Shown piece by piece: positions 41,452 to 50,293 of a DNA stretch of 64,000 nucleotides. The notes under the pieces were generated by a model, which was given only the letters and a program-made list of their open reading frames with translations, did not search any database and had not been told where the DNA came from. The translations under genes were made by a program, and so were the position numbers. Every line of letters begins with the position of its first letter. Within the stretch, counting starts at the first letter, position 1. The stretch spans positions 1 through 64,000 of the forward strand of contig CAIZLD010000036.1 of the NCBI GenBank assembly GCA_903933715.1, in the 5' to 3' direction. This DNA comes from an uncultured Spartobacteria bacterium (lineage in GTDB: Bacteria > Verrucomicrobiota > Verrucomicrobiia > Chthoniobacterales > Chthoniobacteraceae).

Positions 41452-42456
41452 TTATTGAATTTCCACGCCGGATTCCGGTCCGGTCACCGGCTGCCCGTCA
41501 ACGGTGATCTTCAAGGCGCCCGGATCGCTCGACTTGATCCAGAAATGGGCTCCCTTGAAAGAAAGCGGCGCCATCTGGGGATTCACATAGCCGAAGTAAA
41601 GGGAGGGCGATTTGGGATTGTCCCGGACGACTCGTATTTTCGTTTTCCGGGTTACGCGAAGTTTCAGTTCCCGCACGGCTCCCAAAGGAGCGGGAGTCGC
41701 CTCGGGCGTCTGCTCGGGCACGCTCGTCACGGGCGTTGCTGCGGCCAAGGCTGCGGCTTGGGCCAGAATCTCGGCATCGGAGCTGCCCGAAATCACCGCT
41801 TCAGCCCGGCGAACTTCCGGGGTTGGATGGGTCGCTGGCGGGTTGACCGGCTCCGCTGGTAATACGGGGGCCGCGTCGTTAACTTCCGCAGGGACCGCCA
41901 CCGCGATGGGAATGCTGCCGGATAACAATGGCGAAACCGTGGGGGAGGGGACCGGGGTGCTGGCGGGAGCCGGCATCGGCGTCGGCGTGACGGAGGGTGC
42001 CTGATAGGATTCGCCCTCTTTTTTGACGAGGTTTTCCACTGACCCAAGGCGCATGAATTGCATAAAGAACAATCCGGCGATCACGCCGAGGACCACCATC
42101 ACGACAAAGACAAAAAAGGCGATCAGCCAGCGCGGTTTTTCGGGCGGCCCGACCGGTTCCTGAAGATTGCGGGAAGCCTTTGCGGCCTCTTCATTGCGCA
42201 AATATTGATAATCCCCGGTCCCGACCGAACTGCCGACTTCCACGGTTGGATATTTGGTAATGTCGAGGCGCAGGTATTTTGCGTACAGGAGCAGGAAACT
42301 CCGCGCGTAGGCGAGATTCGGGAAATGCATGTAATCGTCGTTCTCAAGATCAACGATCCGCGCGGGCCGTATCTTGGTGCCGCGGGCGACTTCCTCCACG
42401 GTCAGTTTTTGCTGGAGCCGCGCATTGTGCAGCGCTTTGCCGACGCTTCCTTCCAT
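41452..42456 (-). CDS. RodZ-like helix-turn-helix membrane protein
   Basis: This 334-residue protein has an N-terminal HTH_25 domain (GKALHNARLQQKLTVEEVARGTKI cut across residues 5-28, then YARSFLLLYAKYL). A single transmembrane segment follows (about 112-134, LIAFFVFVVMVVLGVIAGLF), then a Pro/Ala-rich periplasmic linker and a C-terminal DUF4115-like beta domain. This is the layout of RodZ, which links MreB to the cell wall machinery and sets cell shape. ftsK lies 39 bp upstream on the same strand. Confidence 0.85.
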   Translation of the reverse strand: MEGSVGKALHNARLQQKLTVEEVARGTKIRPARIVDLENDDYMHFPNLAYARSFLLLYAKYLRLDITKYPTVEVGSSVGTGDYQYLRNEEAAKASRNLQEPVGPPEKPRWLIAFFVFVVMVVLGVIAGLFFMQFMRLGSVENLVKKEGESYQAPSVTPTPMPAPASTPVPSPTVSPLLSGSIPIAVAVPAEVNDAAPVLPAEPVNPPATHPTPEVRRAEAVISGSSDAEILAQAAALAAATPVTSVPEQTPEATPAPLGAVRELKLRVTRKTKIRVVRDNPKSPSLYFGYVNPQMAPLSFKGAHFWIKSSDPGALKITVDGQPVTGPESGVEIQ

Positions 42457-42495
42457 ATTCGTTTGGTTCTTAATAAAAAGCTAACGGGTTTCGGG

Positions 42496-44919
42496 TCAGG
42501 GAAGGTCGTCCAAATCCACCAGGATTTCACGCGGTTTCGCCCCCTCTCCGGCGGCAACGTAACCCCGGGCTTCGAGGATGTCCACCACGCGCGCGGCCCG
42601 GGTGTATCCGAGCCTTAACCGCCGCTGAAAGAGGGAGGTGCTGGCTTTGCGCTCCTGTTTCATGATCTCGATGCATTTTTGCACCAGTTCCTCGTCTTCT
42701 TCGGAAAGTTCTTCGGGTTCGCTGGTTTCTCCCGAGAGCCGATCGTGAATTTCGCGCTCAAAATCGGGCGTGCTCTGGGCCGAGGCAAAATTAACGAGGC
42801 GATGAATCTCGTCATCGGTGACCAGCACCCCTTGGGCGCGGGTCATGCGGGAGGTGCCGGGCGGCTGGTAAAGCATATCGCCCTGGCCGAGAAGCCGTTC
42901 GGCCCCTTTCTCGTCGAGGATGATGCGCGAATCGAGCCCGCTGGCCACCTGGAACGCGATGCGGCTCGGAATATTGGCTTTGATGACGCCGGTGATGACG
43001 TCGGCGCGGGGCGTCTGGGTGGCGACGATCATGTGGATGCCGGCGGCGCGTGCCATCTGGGTGATCCGGGCAATGGCGCTCTCGACATCGGCGGGCGCGG
43101 TCTGCATCAGGTCGGCCAACTCGTCAATAATGACGACGATATAGCCCATCGGCCCCTCGGGGATCTCGATTTCGTCGTCCCGGCGAACCCGGACGGGCGG
43201 CTTGACCGGTTCTTCCTCCTCCAGTTCGTTCTCGTCGGATTCCCACGGAGCGGTTTCGGCGGGAGTCTCCGCTTCGGCGGCCTCCGCTTCTTCATCCAGT
43301 TCCTTTTGCGACTTCGGTTTGGGCCGGGCGTTGAAGGAATGGATGTTGCGGACGCCGGTTTTGGCAAAAATCTTGTAACGCTTCTCCATCTCGTCGATGA
43401 CCCAGCGCAACGCGAGAAGCACTTTTTTGGGATCGGTGACGACCGGGATCACCAAATGCGGCAGCGTGTTGTAAACCTGCATCTCGACCACCTTCGGGTC
43501 GATCATGATGAAGCGCAATTGGTCGGGCGTGAAACGGTAGAGGATGGAGGCGATGATCGAGTTGATGCAGACGCTCTTGCCCGAACCGGTGGTGCCGGCC
43601 ACCAGCAAATGAGGCATTGCGGCGAGGTCGCCGAGGATCGCCTTGCCATAGACATCCTTGCCCAGCACGAGCGGGATCTTGGCCTTGGTTTGGAGCCAGT
43701 CCTCGCTTTCCATCAATTCGCGGAAAATGACTTTCTGCTTCCGGCTGTTGGCGATCTCAATGCCGACAGTGTCTTTGCCGGGGATCGGGGCGAGGATATT
43801 GATCCGTTCGGCGCGGGTGGCGCGGGCGATGTCCCGTTCGAGACTGACGATTTTATCCACGCGCACCCCTTTGGCGGGATAAACCTCGTAGCGGGTGATG
43901 GTGGGGCCGCGCGTGATGTCGCCGGGGGCAACGGCGATGCCGAACTGATCGAGCGTGTCGATTACGAGCGCCTGGATTTTTAAAAGCTCCTCCGGATCGG
44001 CCGTTGCGGCATCGGCCGGATTGGCGGGATCGAGCAGTTCCAGGCCGGGGAGCTGGTAATCTTCAAGGTGAACCGGGTCTTTGGGTACGAGCGGCTCGGA
44101 AAGCTTCGGTTCCGGTTTGCGGGGAGCGGGAGCGCTGGTGTCGATCACCTGCGGCGCGGGCCGGTCCGGGTCGAAAACCGGTTCCTCTGCTTCCTCCTCC
44201 GGCTCGGGAGAGGCAATCGGTTTGATCCCTTTGCGCTTGAGTTGTTTTTCGAGTTTGCGCGCCTGGGCTTCGAGGTGCTGGCGTTCCAGTTCGAGCCGCT
44301 CGCGCTCGTCGGCGCGGGCGATCCGCCATTGGCGATAGCGTTCCAGGGCCACCGGGATTTGCTCGATGGCCTTGCGAAGGAGCAGCACCGGATGGATGCC
44401 GGTCATCAGAACGAGGCTCGAAACGTAAAGACTGGTGAGAAGGATCAGTGAACCGATCGTATTGAACATCGACTCAAAAAAGCGGCCGCCGAGCCAGAGC
44501 CCGATTTCGCCGCCCGGCCCGCGCACCTTCATTAAGTGAGGCCATTCGCGCAAGGCGGAGTGCTGGATCTGGAGCAGGCACGCGCCGGTGATCACAAAAA
44601 CGAGAACCCAGGGAAGCCGTTTCAGGAGGGAGGTGTCCGGCTTGATCAGCTTGACGGCTCCCATTCCAAACAGGGTGACGGAGACCAGGAATGCCGCGGC
44701 CCCGAAGAGGAAATAGAAAAGTCCGCCAACGTAAGCGCCCGCGATGCCGACGAAGTTGTGGGCATGGCGATTGGTCTCGCTGGTGCAGGCCAGCCAGGAG
44801 CCGGGCGGGATGTCGCGGGCATCGTAGGAAACCAGCGCCAGAAAAAGGAGAGTCCCGGCCCCCAGTAACAGCAAGCCGAAAACTTCGTGATAGATGCGAT
44901 GCTCTGACTCGCGTGACAT
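42496..44919 (-). CDS. ftsK: DNA translocase FtsK
   Basis: This protein of about 807 residues pumps chromosomal DNA at the division septum. The N-terminus has four membrane helices (within about residues 10-170, including LLLLGAGTLLFLALVSY and FLFGAAAFLVSVTLFGMG). A charged, Pro-rich linker follows, then the motor with Walker A AGTTGSGKSVCIN and Walker B VVIIDELADLMQ. An acidic insertion of about 50 residues (EAEAAEAETPAETAPWE and on) lies inside the motor. The C-terminal gamma winged helix ends with LGYTRAARVVDILEARGYV. The frame opens at 45012, but that would leave 14 bp to the divergent manA start, so the ATG at 44919 is chosen. Confidence 0.94.
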   Translation of the reverse strand: MSRESEHRIYHEVFGLLLLGAGTLLFLALVSYDARDIPPGSWLACTSETNRHAHNFVGIAGAYVGGLFYFLFGAAAFLVSVTLFGMGAVKLIKPDTSLLKRLPWVLVFVITGACLLQIQHSALREWPHLMKVRGPGGEIGLWLGGRFFESMFNTIGSLILLTSLYVSSLVLMTGIHPVLLLRKAIEQIPVALERYRQWRIARADERERLELERQHLEAQARKLEKQLKRKGIKPIASPEPEEEAEEPVFDPDRPAPQVIDTSAPAPRKPEPKLSEPLVPKDPVHLEDYQLPGLELLDPANPADAATADPEELLKIQALVIDTLDQFGIAVAPGDITRGPTITRYEVYPAKGVRVDKIVSLERDIARATRAERINILAPIPGKDTVGIEIANSRKQKVIFRELMESEDWLQTKAKIPLVLGKDVYGKAILGDLAAMPHLLVAGTTGSGKSVCINSIIASILYRFTPDQLRFIMIDPKVVEMQVYNTLPHLVIPVVTDPKKVLLALRWVIDEMEKRYKIFAKTGVRNIHSFNARPKPKSQKELDEEAEAAEAETPAETAPWESDENELEEEEPVKPPVRVRRDDEIEIPEGPMGYIVVIIDELADLMQTAPADVESAIARITQMARAAGIHMIVATQTPRADVITGVIKANIPSRIAFQVASGLDSRIILDEKGAERLLGQGDMLYQPPGTSRMTRAQGVLVTDDEIHRLVNFASAQSTPDFEREIHDRLSGETSEPEELSEEDEELVQKCIEIMKQERKASTSLFQRRLRLGYTRAARVVDILEARGYVAAGEGAKPREILVDLDDLP

Positions 44920-45026
44920 TCCCGCCACTGTAACGATCTTGCTCCGGCTTTCAAGGTTACAGACGGAAGAAGTTTCATCCGATCCGGCCTTGCCTCCTTT
45001 GCCCTTTTCCATATCTTGGCGCGACC

Positions 45027-45971
45027 ATGATTCTCACCGCACCAATTATTTTTGAGCCTCTTTACATGGAACGCATTTGGGGAGGGCGCAGGCTGGAAAC
45101 GCTTTTTGGAAAAAACCTGCCCAGCGGGGCGACCATTGGGGAGGCATGGGAGCTGGTGGATCGCCCGGAGGCTCAAAGTGTCGTGCATTATGGACCGCTG
45201 CGGGGAAAGACGCTCAACGAACTCTGGTCGCAATCCCGCGAAACGGTTTTTGGCGCGCGCTATGCCGGAGCCGGGGATCGTTTCCCGCTACTGGTCAAAC
45301 TTTTGGATGCGGAAGAGCGGCTTTCGGTGCAGGTGCATCCCCCGGCCTCCGTCGCCGCCGAGCTCAAAGGAGAGCCAAAGACGGAAATGTGGTATGTGGC
45401 CGCGGCTTCGGAAGATGCGGACCTTTATGCCGGGCTAAAAAGGGGAACGACCCGGGAGCAATTTGAAGCGGCCCTGGAGAACGGGAAATGCGCCGCGCTG
45501 CTCCACCGGATTCCGACCCGCGCCGGGGATTGCATTTTCATCCCGAGCGGACGGGTTCACGCGATTGGGAGCGGCAACGTGATCGTCGAAATTCAGCAAA
45601 ACAGTGATACGACTTACCGGGTATTTGACTGGAACCGCACCGGGCTGGACGGCAAGCCGCGGGCTTTGCATGTGGCCGAGTCGATGCGCTCGATTGATTT
45701 TGCAGATGCCGAGCCGCAGCTTCAAAAGGCTGAGGGGGAAACATTGGTGGCGTGCGACTATTTTGAAGTCCAGCGCTGGAATCTGGACGCTCCCCGCGAA
45801 GCCGCTCCGAAGGGCGATTTTGCCGTGATCACATGCTTGAGCGGCTCGGTCAGGTGTGGTGGGGAAACCTATGGCCCCGGCCAGTTCTTTTTGGTCCCGG
45901 CGGCGCTCGAAGACCGGAGGCTCGCCCCCGCTGCGCAGGGAACGACGCTACTGCGGACAACGATCCCGTAG
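45027..45971 (+). CDS. manA: Type I mannose-6-phosphate isomerase
   Basis: This 314-residue zinc enzyme interconverts mannose-6-phosphate and fructose-6-phosphate. It has the short bacterial layout with PLYMERIWGGRRLETLFG at the start, the metal site LSVQVHPPASVA, TEMWYV, FIPSGRVHAIG and a VIVEIQQNSDTTYRVFDWNR segment with active-site residues. The gene is divergent from ftsK and convergent with the PHP gene. Confidence 0.93.
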   Translation: MILTAPIIFEPLYMERIWGGRRLETLFGKNLPSGATIGEAWELVDRPEAQSVVHYGPLRGKTLNELWSQSRETVFGARYAGAGDRFPLLVKLLDAEERLSVQVHPPASVAAELKGEPKTEMWYVAAASEDADLYAGLKRGTTREQFEAALENGKCAALLHRIPTRAGDCIFIPSGRVHAIGSGNVIVEIQQNSDTTYRVFDWNRTGLDGKPRALHVAESMRSIDFADAEPQLQKAEGETLVACDYFEVQRWNLDAPREAAPKGDFAVITCLSGSVRCGGETYGPGQFFLVPAALEDRRLAPAAQGTTLLRTTIP

Positions 45972-45983
45972 CATCGCCCGGTT

Positions 45984-46814
45984 TTACACCAACCGCGCCC
46001 CGGGCTGGCGTTCCCGTTTTTCAAAGCGCACCAGTTCCGTAAATCCGGCTTGCCGGGCCAATGTCACCCCTGTTTCAAAACCGGCGCCCACTTCTTCAGG
46101 GGCGTGGGCGTCGGAGTTGATGAGCAGCCCGATCCCGGCTTCGCGCGCCAGTTTCAAAAACCCCGGGTCCGGGTAACATTCGCCCGCCGGTTTTCTCAAA
46201 CCCGCGGTGTTGATTTCAAAAGCTGTGCCGCTCTTTGCCAGCGCGGCGATGACCGGTTCGTAAAACCGGGCTAAATCCCCCTCGGGCCGATGGCCGAATT
46301 TTTTGGGCAGGTCGGGGTGAGCAACAAAATCAAAGAGCCCGCTGGCGACGCACCGCTCGTAGGCGTCGAAGTAAAGTTCCCAGATTTCCGCGACCGGCTG
46401 CGTTTGGAAACGTGAAAGGTGCGCCGGATTATCCACATCCCAGCCGGGGGCGATGTAATGGACGCTGCCGATAAGGAAATCCCACTCGGCCATCGTGGCA
46501 AGTTGCTCGATCCATTTCTCGTGGCCCGCAAGATAGTCGATTTCAAGCCCCAACCGGATCGTCAGTTGCGGATACGCGGCGCGGGCTTGCTCGACCGCTT
46601 CAAAATAGCGGGGCAGATCGGCGAGCGCCATGCGCCAGTTGTCGAACGGCTCCAGCGCGGCGGGCATCGGGCTGTGATCGGCGAACCCGAGTTCCGCCAA
46701 GCCGCGTTCCACGGCGACGCGGGCGTAATCGACAGGCCACCCCTCGGCGTGATGGCACAACGGAGTATGCGTGTGGTAATCGGTCAGGTTGCTTAAGGAA
46801 AATGCGGAGGGCAT
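45984..46814 (-). CDS. PHP-type histidinol-phosphatase-like protein
   Basis: This 276-residue protein matches the HisJ/HisK-type histidinol phosphatase family. Metal-binding segments are DYHTHTPLCHHAEG, GFADHSPMP, GLEIDYLAGHE, a VAHPDLPKKFG motif and a terminal INSDAHAPEEVG. Histidinol-phosphate hydrolysis in histidine synthesis is likely but not certain, since the family also covers other phosphoesterases. It converges with manA, the stops being 12 bp apart. Confidence 0.83.
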   Translation of the reverse strand: MPSAFSLSNLTDYHTHTPLCHHAEGWPVDYARVAVERGLAELGFADHSPMPAALEPFDNWRMALADLPRYFEAVEQARAAYPQLTIRLGLEIDYLAGHEKWIEQLATMAEWDFLIGSVHYIAPGWDVDNPAHLSRFQTQPVAEIWELYFDAYERCVASGLFDFVAHPDLPKKFGHRPEGDLARFYEPVIAALAKSGTAFEINTAGLRKPAGECYPDPGFLKLAREAGIGLLINSDAHAPEEVGAGFETGVTLARQAGFTELVRFEKRERQPGARLV

Positions 46815-46900
46815 CAGTCCCGATCTTATCCCGGGCCGGGCTGCATTGCAGCGAAATTCGGCTTAGGTAGTATCACGAATCCTGAAAGGAAGAAGAGAAT

Positions 46901-46962
46901 CCGCAGATTGCGCAGATGAACGCAGATTTAAATAATCGGCAGAAAATCTGCGCAATCTGCGG
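46901..46962. repeat. Perfect 17-bp inverted repeat of the CCGCAGAT family
   Basis: CCGCAGATTGCGCAGAT (46901-46917) is exactly complementary to 46946-46962. It lies just after the stop of the downstream minus-strand gene and belongs to the same dispersed family as 19963-19991 and 40860-40962. Confidence 0.8.
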
Positions 46963-46977
46963 ATAGAACCTGAATTC

Positions 46978-47580
46978 TTAGGTCGGCTTAATGAAAACGC
47001 CCAATAGCGGACGGCGTGACGGGGTGGGGGACTCGAAATCGCTGACAAAACCGCCCCGCGTGCGAATCTCGACATGGCCCGCACCGCGTCCGCCATAGAC
47101 GAGCACCGAACCGACCGGGGCTTTGAAGGGATCGTTAATCGAAAGGCGGCGGAACCCGTGTTTGCGGATCAACTCTTCCCCGGCCTGTTTGGCATAGGTG
47201 GTTTGGGGATAACTATCGACGACGTTGGCGGCCAGGAGCGCCTCTTTCACATAACGCCAGCAACTGCGAATGGAGTGCCGCCGGGCGCGCTCTTCAGCAA
47301 TTTGCGCGGCATGGATCATCCGGGAGTCGTATCGGACGCCGTCGGCCTTGGGGCCGAACAAGCCGAGAAAACCGCTGTCGGGAGCCTGCGCTTTGGCGGG
47401 ATTATAGAGAGATTTCGCCGGGGTCTCGGGAATGGCGTCCACGGCGCGGGTGGGGAGTTTTGCGGCCGCTGCCGAGGCCGATTTTACGCTTCGCTTGGTG
47501 TGACGTCCGTGCGCGGAAATGTCTGCATGTGCCGAAAGAGGCAGCAGCAAGAGCAAAAATAGGACGCGCGTGGAGATCAT
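46978..47580 (-). CDS. Exported protein with CHAP/NlpC-like cysteine-histidine signature
   Basis: This 200-residue protein has a signal peptide (MISTRVLFLLLLLPLSAHA), a basic Ala/Lys-rich linker and a C-terminal domain. In that domain SCWRYVKEALLAANVV holds a Cys at a helix start, and PVGSVLVYGG is followed by GAGHVEIRTRGG with a His. This order resembles CHAP-type peptidoglycan amidases or endopeptidases, but the match is weak and the function is inferred. The frame extends 15 codons upstream; the ATG at 47580 gives the better signal peptide. Confidence 0.65.
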   Translation of the reverse strand: MISTRVLFLLLLLPLSAHADISAHGRHTKRSVKSASAAAAKLPTRAVDAIPETPAKSLYNPAKAQAPDSGFLGLFGPKADGVRYDSRMIHAAQIAEERARRHSIRSCWRYVKEALLAANVVDSYPQTTYAKQAGEELIRKHGFRRLSINDPFKAPVGSVLVYGGRGAGHVEIRTRGGFVSDFESPTPSRRPLLGVFIKPT

Positions 47581-47638
47581 GGTTACGAAGCTCGCTAGAA
47601 AACCCCGTACCGGGCCATCCGTCAACTTCTAAGTGAAA

Positions 47639-47667
47639 CCCCGCCGGGAACTTTTGCTCCGGCGGGG
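47639..47667 (-). terminator. Hairpin downstream of the autotransporter gene
   Basis: CCCCGCCGG (47639-47647) pairs with CCGGCGGGG (47659-47667). On the minus strand it is followed by TTTCACTT, a weak T-tract. It lies 38 bp after the autotransporter stop codon. Confidence 0.6.
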
Positions 47668-47704
47668 TCGAATGAACGGACTTTTTAGAAAAACCGTCAG
47701 CTTT

Positions 47705-50059
47705 TTAGAAATTCCACTTGAAGCCGCCCTTGACGATCTGCTCCGTATAGTTCGGGTCGGCTTGCACGTCGTAATCCACGAACGTGGTCAGTGTTTCCCG
47801 ATAGGTGGCATTGAGGCCCAAGCCAACCAGCGCGGCGTTGCGTTCGGGATCGTTGGTGCGGACCGCGAACGATCCGAGCCCGGAATCCGAAAACCGGGCA
47901 ACAATCGCGCGGTCGTTGTTGGCGAACTCATGCTGCCAGGCCAGGCGCACTTCAGAGGCGACGGTCCATTGGGCCGTCAGCTCTTTGCGCAGTTCCAGCC
48001 GCAAGCCGAGGCGGGACCGGATGGAATCCATGGCCTGCTCGTTGATGGCGAGGTCGGCGCCGTCGGCTCCATTTTCCGTGAAGCTGTTGACCCCGAGGTG
48101 AACGTATTGCAGGCCGACAAATGGTCCAACAGTCAGGTCTTTGCAGACCGGGTGGTCGTAACCGCCGTCGATATTGAATACGTATTGGTTCCCCGAGGTG
48201 CGGCCATTGGCGGTCTTGGAGTAATCAGAGAACCCAATATTCCGGTCGCTCTCGTAGATGTTGCGCGAGAAGCTCGCCAGGCCGTTGCCGTAGAAGTTGC
48301 CCTGCCTGTAGCCTCCGTAAACGCCGGTCCCGTAGGTATCGACATTCGCGGTGCTGTTTTGGCTGTCCATATCGGCATCGGTATGGGCATAGCTCAAGAG
48401 CAAGCCGCCGGTGAACGCATCGGTGATTTTTGCGTCCACACCGGCCAGGAGGCCCGAGGAAACGAAATTGCTGTCCTGTTGCCGGTTTTGGCCGTCAATC
48501 CCGGCGAAGGTGATTTCGCCGCTCAGGAAGGCTCCCCAGCGGTTCGTTTCGGTAACGGCGTCTTTCAAGGTCACGCTCTTGCCGTCCTTGCTCATGGTCG
48601 CGGAGGCTTGGGATGCTTTGCTGTTGCCCATGCCGAGTTTGCTTTGGATTTTGGAGCAAGAGACGCCGAGCGCGCTCGTATCGAACCCTTCGCTGCCGAC
48701 CCGAACGTTGTTGAGCCGCTGGTCGATCCCCTGGGTGAGCAAGTTGGCGTTGGCCAGCGCAATGTCACCGTAGATTTGGTAGCGCTGCGGCGAGAGCTGT
48801 TCCAGCCCGGCGGGGACGTTGCCGCTATCGAGCGCATTCAATAGTTGAAGCATGTCGCCCGTCGGGTTGACCTTGAAGCTATCGAGGTTCGCGCCGATCG
48901 CCTTCTGGTTGGGGGTCTTGGCCTGCTCTTCATATGAGGAGACGTCCAGGTTCACGATCAACGGGTCGTAGGTATAAGTGACCCCGCGCACCGTGAAGGA
49001 GCCGCTGCTTTCCGAGCCGTTGAGCGCCGTGCCCAGTTGGGCTCGCAGAGCCTTGGCTTTCTTGGCGCTGATACCGGTAAACGCGATGTTGAGGACGTTA
49101 TTGCTCCCGCTGGCGGCGATCAAACCTTGCACGGAGGAGTGGCCGTTCAAGTTGATGACGTTGTTGCTGCCGTTCACGATGTTGATGGCGATCCCCGCGC
49201 CGTTATTGGCGTTAATGGCACCCCAGTTGTTGATCACGTTACTGTCGGCGACGCCGAGGGTTCCGGTAATAAAAATTCCCGTTGCCGCAGATCCCGAAGC
49301 GAAAATGGAGCCGTAGTTTGTAATAACATTGTTGCTGCAAATACCGGAAAATGCCCCATTTAATTCAATTCCTGTTGCCTGCCCTGTCGAGGCAAACGCT
49401 TCGATCCGGCCCCTGTTGATCACGACATTTTCACTGGCGTCCCCACTCTGGCCATTCAAACTAATTCCCGTGGCGGCTCCCGGGACGAAGTTCACATTAA
49501 TGAGGCCGTCATTGATGATGGTATTATTATTGGCGCTTTGCGCCGATTCGCTGATAAACCCGATCCCCAATCCGGTCCCGATACTGCCGCTGACAAGAAT
49601 CGAACCTTCGTTCTTCACCAGATTGTATTTCGTATCACCATTACCGATGCAAGAGAACAAAATACCGGCAAAGTAAAGGGGGTGGTTGGCATCGAGCCCG
49701 ATAATCGTGCCGTAGTTGACCACAATATTCCCATTGCTCTGGCCATGGTTGGCGGCATTGAAATAGATTCCGGCAGATCCTATCGTTCCACCGCCGATGC
49801 CGGTGCCGCTGATGATGGCGCCATAGTTTTCGACAATGTTTCCATTGCTCGCCGCAGAATTGGTTCCGGAGAATCGCAATCCAAAAGCCGTGCTGCCGGT
49901 GAGACTTCCCACCATCTCATAATTGGTGAAGACGTTGCCCGATTGGGTGAACTCCTTCACGGCGATGCCGTACCTCATGGGAGAGCCTTGCGCCGTGCTC
50001 AATAGCGCCAGAGAGAAAAGGCTCAATGCGGGGATGATGCGTGTTTGTAGTATTCTCAT
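47705..50059 (-). CDS. Autotransporter (type V secretion) outer-membrane protein
   Basis: This 784-residue protein has a signal peptide (ending near LLSTAQG). The passenger is a beta-helix of about 300 residues built from repeats of the type 'N.V.NYG.I...G...TGI' (for example NIVVNYGTIIGLDANH and NVITNYGSIFASGSAA). A linker with YQIYGDIALANANLL follows, and then a C-terminal beta-barrel of about 270 residues ending GGFKWNF with the terminal aromatic needed for outer-membrane assembly. It should display the beta-helix on the cell surface; the ligand is unknown. Confidence 0.9.
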   Translation of the reverse strand: MRILQTRIIPALSLFSLALLSTAQGSPMRYGIAVKEFTQSGNVFTNYEMVGSLTGSTAFGLRFSGTNSAASNGNIVENYGAIISGTGIGGGTIGSAGIYFNAANHGQSNGNIVVNYGTIIGLDANHPLYFAGILFSCIGNGDTKYNLVKNEGSILVSGSIGTGLGIGFISESAQSANNNTIINDGLINVNFVPGAATGISLNGQSGDASENVVINRGRIEAFASTGQATGIELNGAFSGICSNNVITNYGSIFASGSAATGIFITGTLGVADSNVINNWGAINANNGAGIAINIVNGSNNVINLNGHSSVQGLIAASGSNNVLNIAFTGISAKKAKALRAQLGTALNGSESSGSFTVRGVTYTYDPLIVNLDVSSYEEQAKTPNQKAIGANLDSFKVNPTGDMLQLLNALDSGNVPAGLEQLSPQRYQIYGDIALANANLLTQGIDQRLNNVRVGSEGFDTSALGVSCSKIQSKLGMGNSKASQASATMSKDGKSVTLKDAVTETNRWGAFLSGEITFAGIDGQNRQQDSNFVSSGLLAGVDAKITDAFTGGLLLSYAHTDADMDSQNSTANVDTYGTGVYGGYRQGNFYGNGLASFSRNIYESDRNIGFSDYSKTANGRTSGNQYVFNIDGGYDHPVCKDLTVGPFVGLQYVHLGVNSFTENGADGADLAINEQAMDSIRSRLGLRLELRKELTAQWTVASEVRLAWQHEFANNDRAIVARFSDSGLGSFAVRTNDPERNAALVGLGLNATYRETLTTFVDYDVQADPNYTEQIVKGGFKWNF

Positions 50060-50237
50060 GGATGTGGTTTGGTTTTTTCTGCGACCGAAAGGGACGAAAG
50101 AAAAGGGGGGGGAGAACAGGTGGTTTTGCCGAACCCTGCAATATTTGCCGTGTTGGGCGATTTGTAGTCCCGCGAGATCGGCGAGGCAAGAGAAATAGAC
50201 AGAATACTACTGGGCATCCGATCAAAATCCCGGATGC

Positions 50238-50275
50238 AAAAAAGCCCGCCTTTCACACGGAAAGACGAGCTTTTG
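50238..50275 (-). terminator. Terminator downstream of purB
   Basis: On the minus strand AAAGCTCGTCTTTC pairs with GAAAGGCGGGCTTT (two G-U pairs) and is followed by a T run. It lies about 19 bp after the purB stop codon. Confidence 0.75.
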
Positions 50276-50293
50276 AATTGACGAAGTTTTGGC

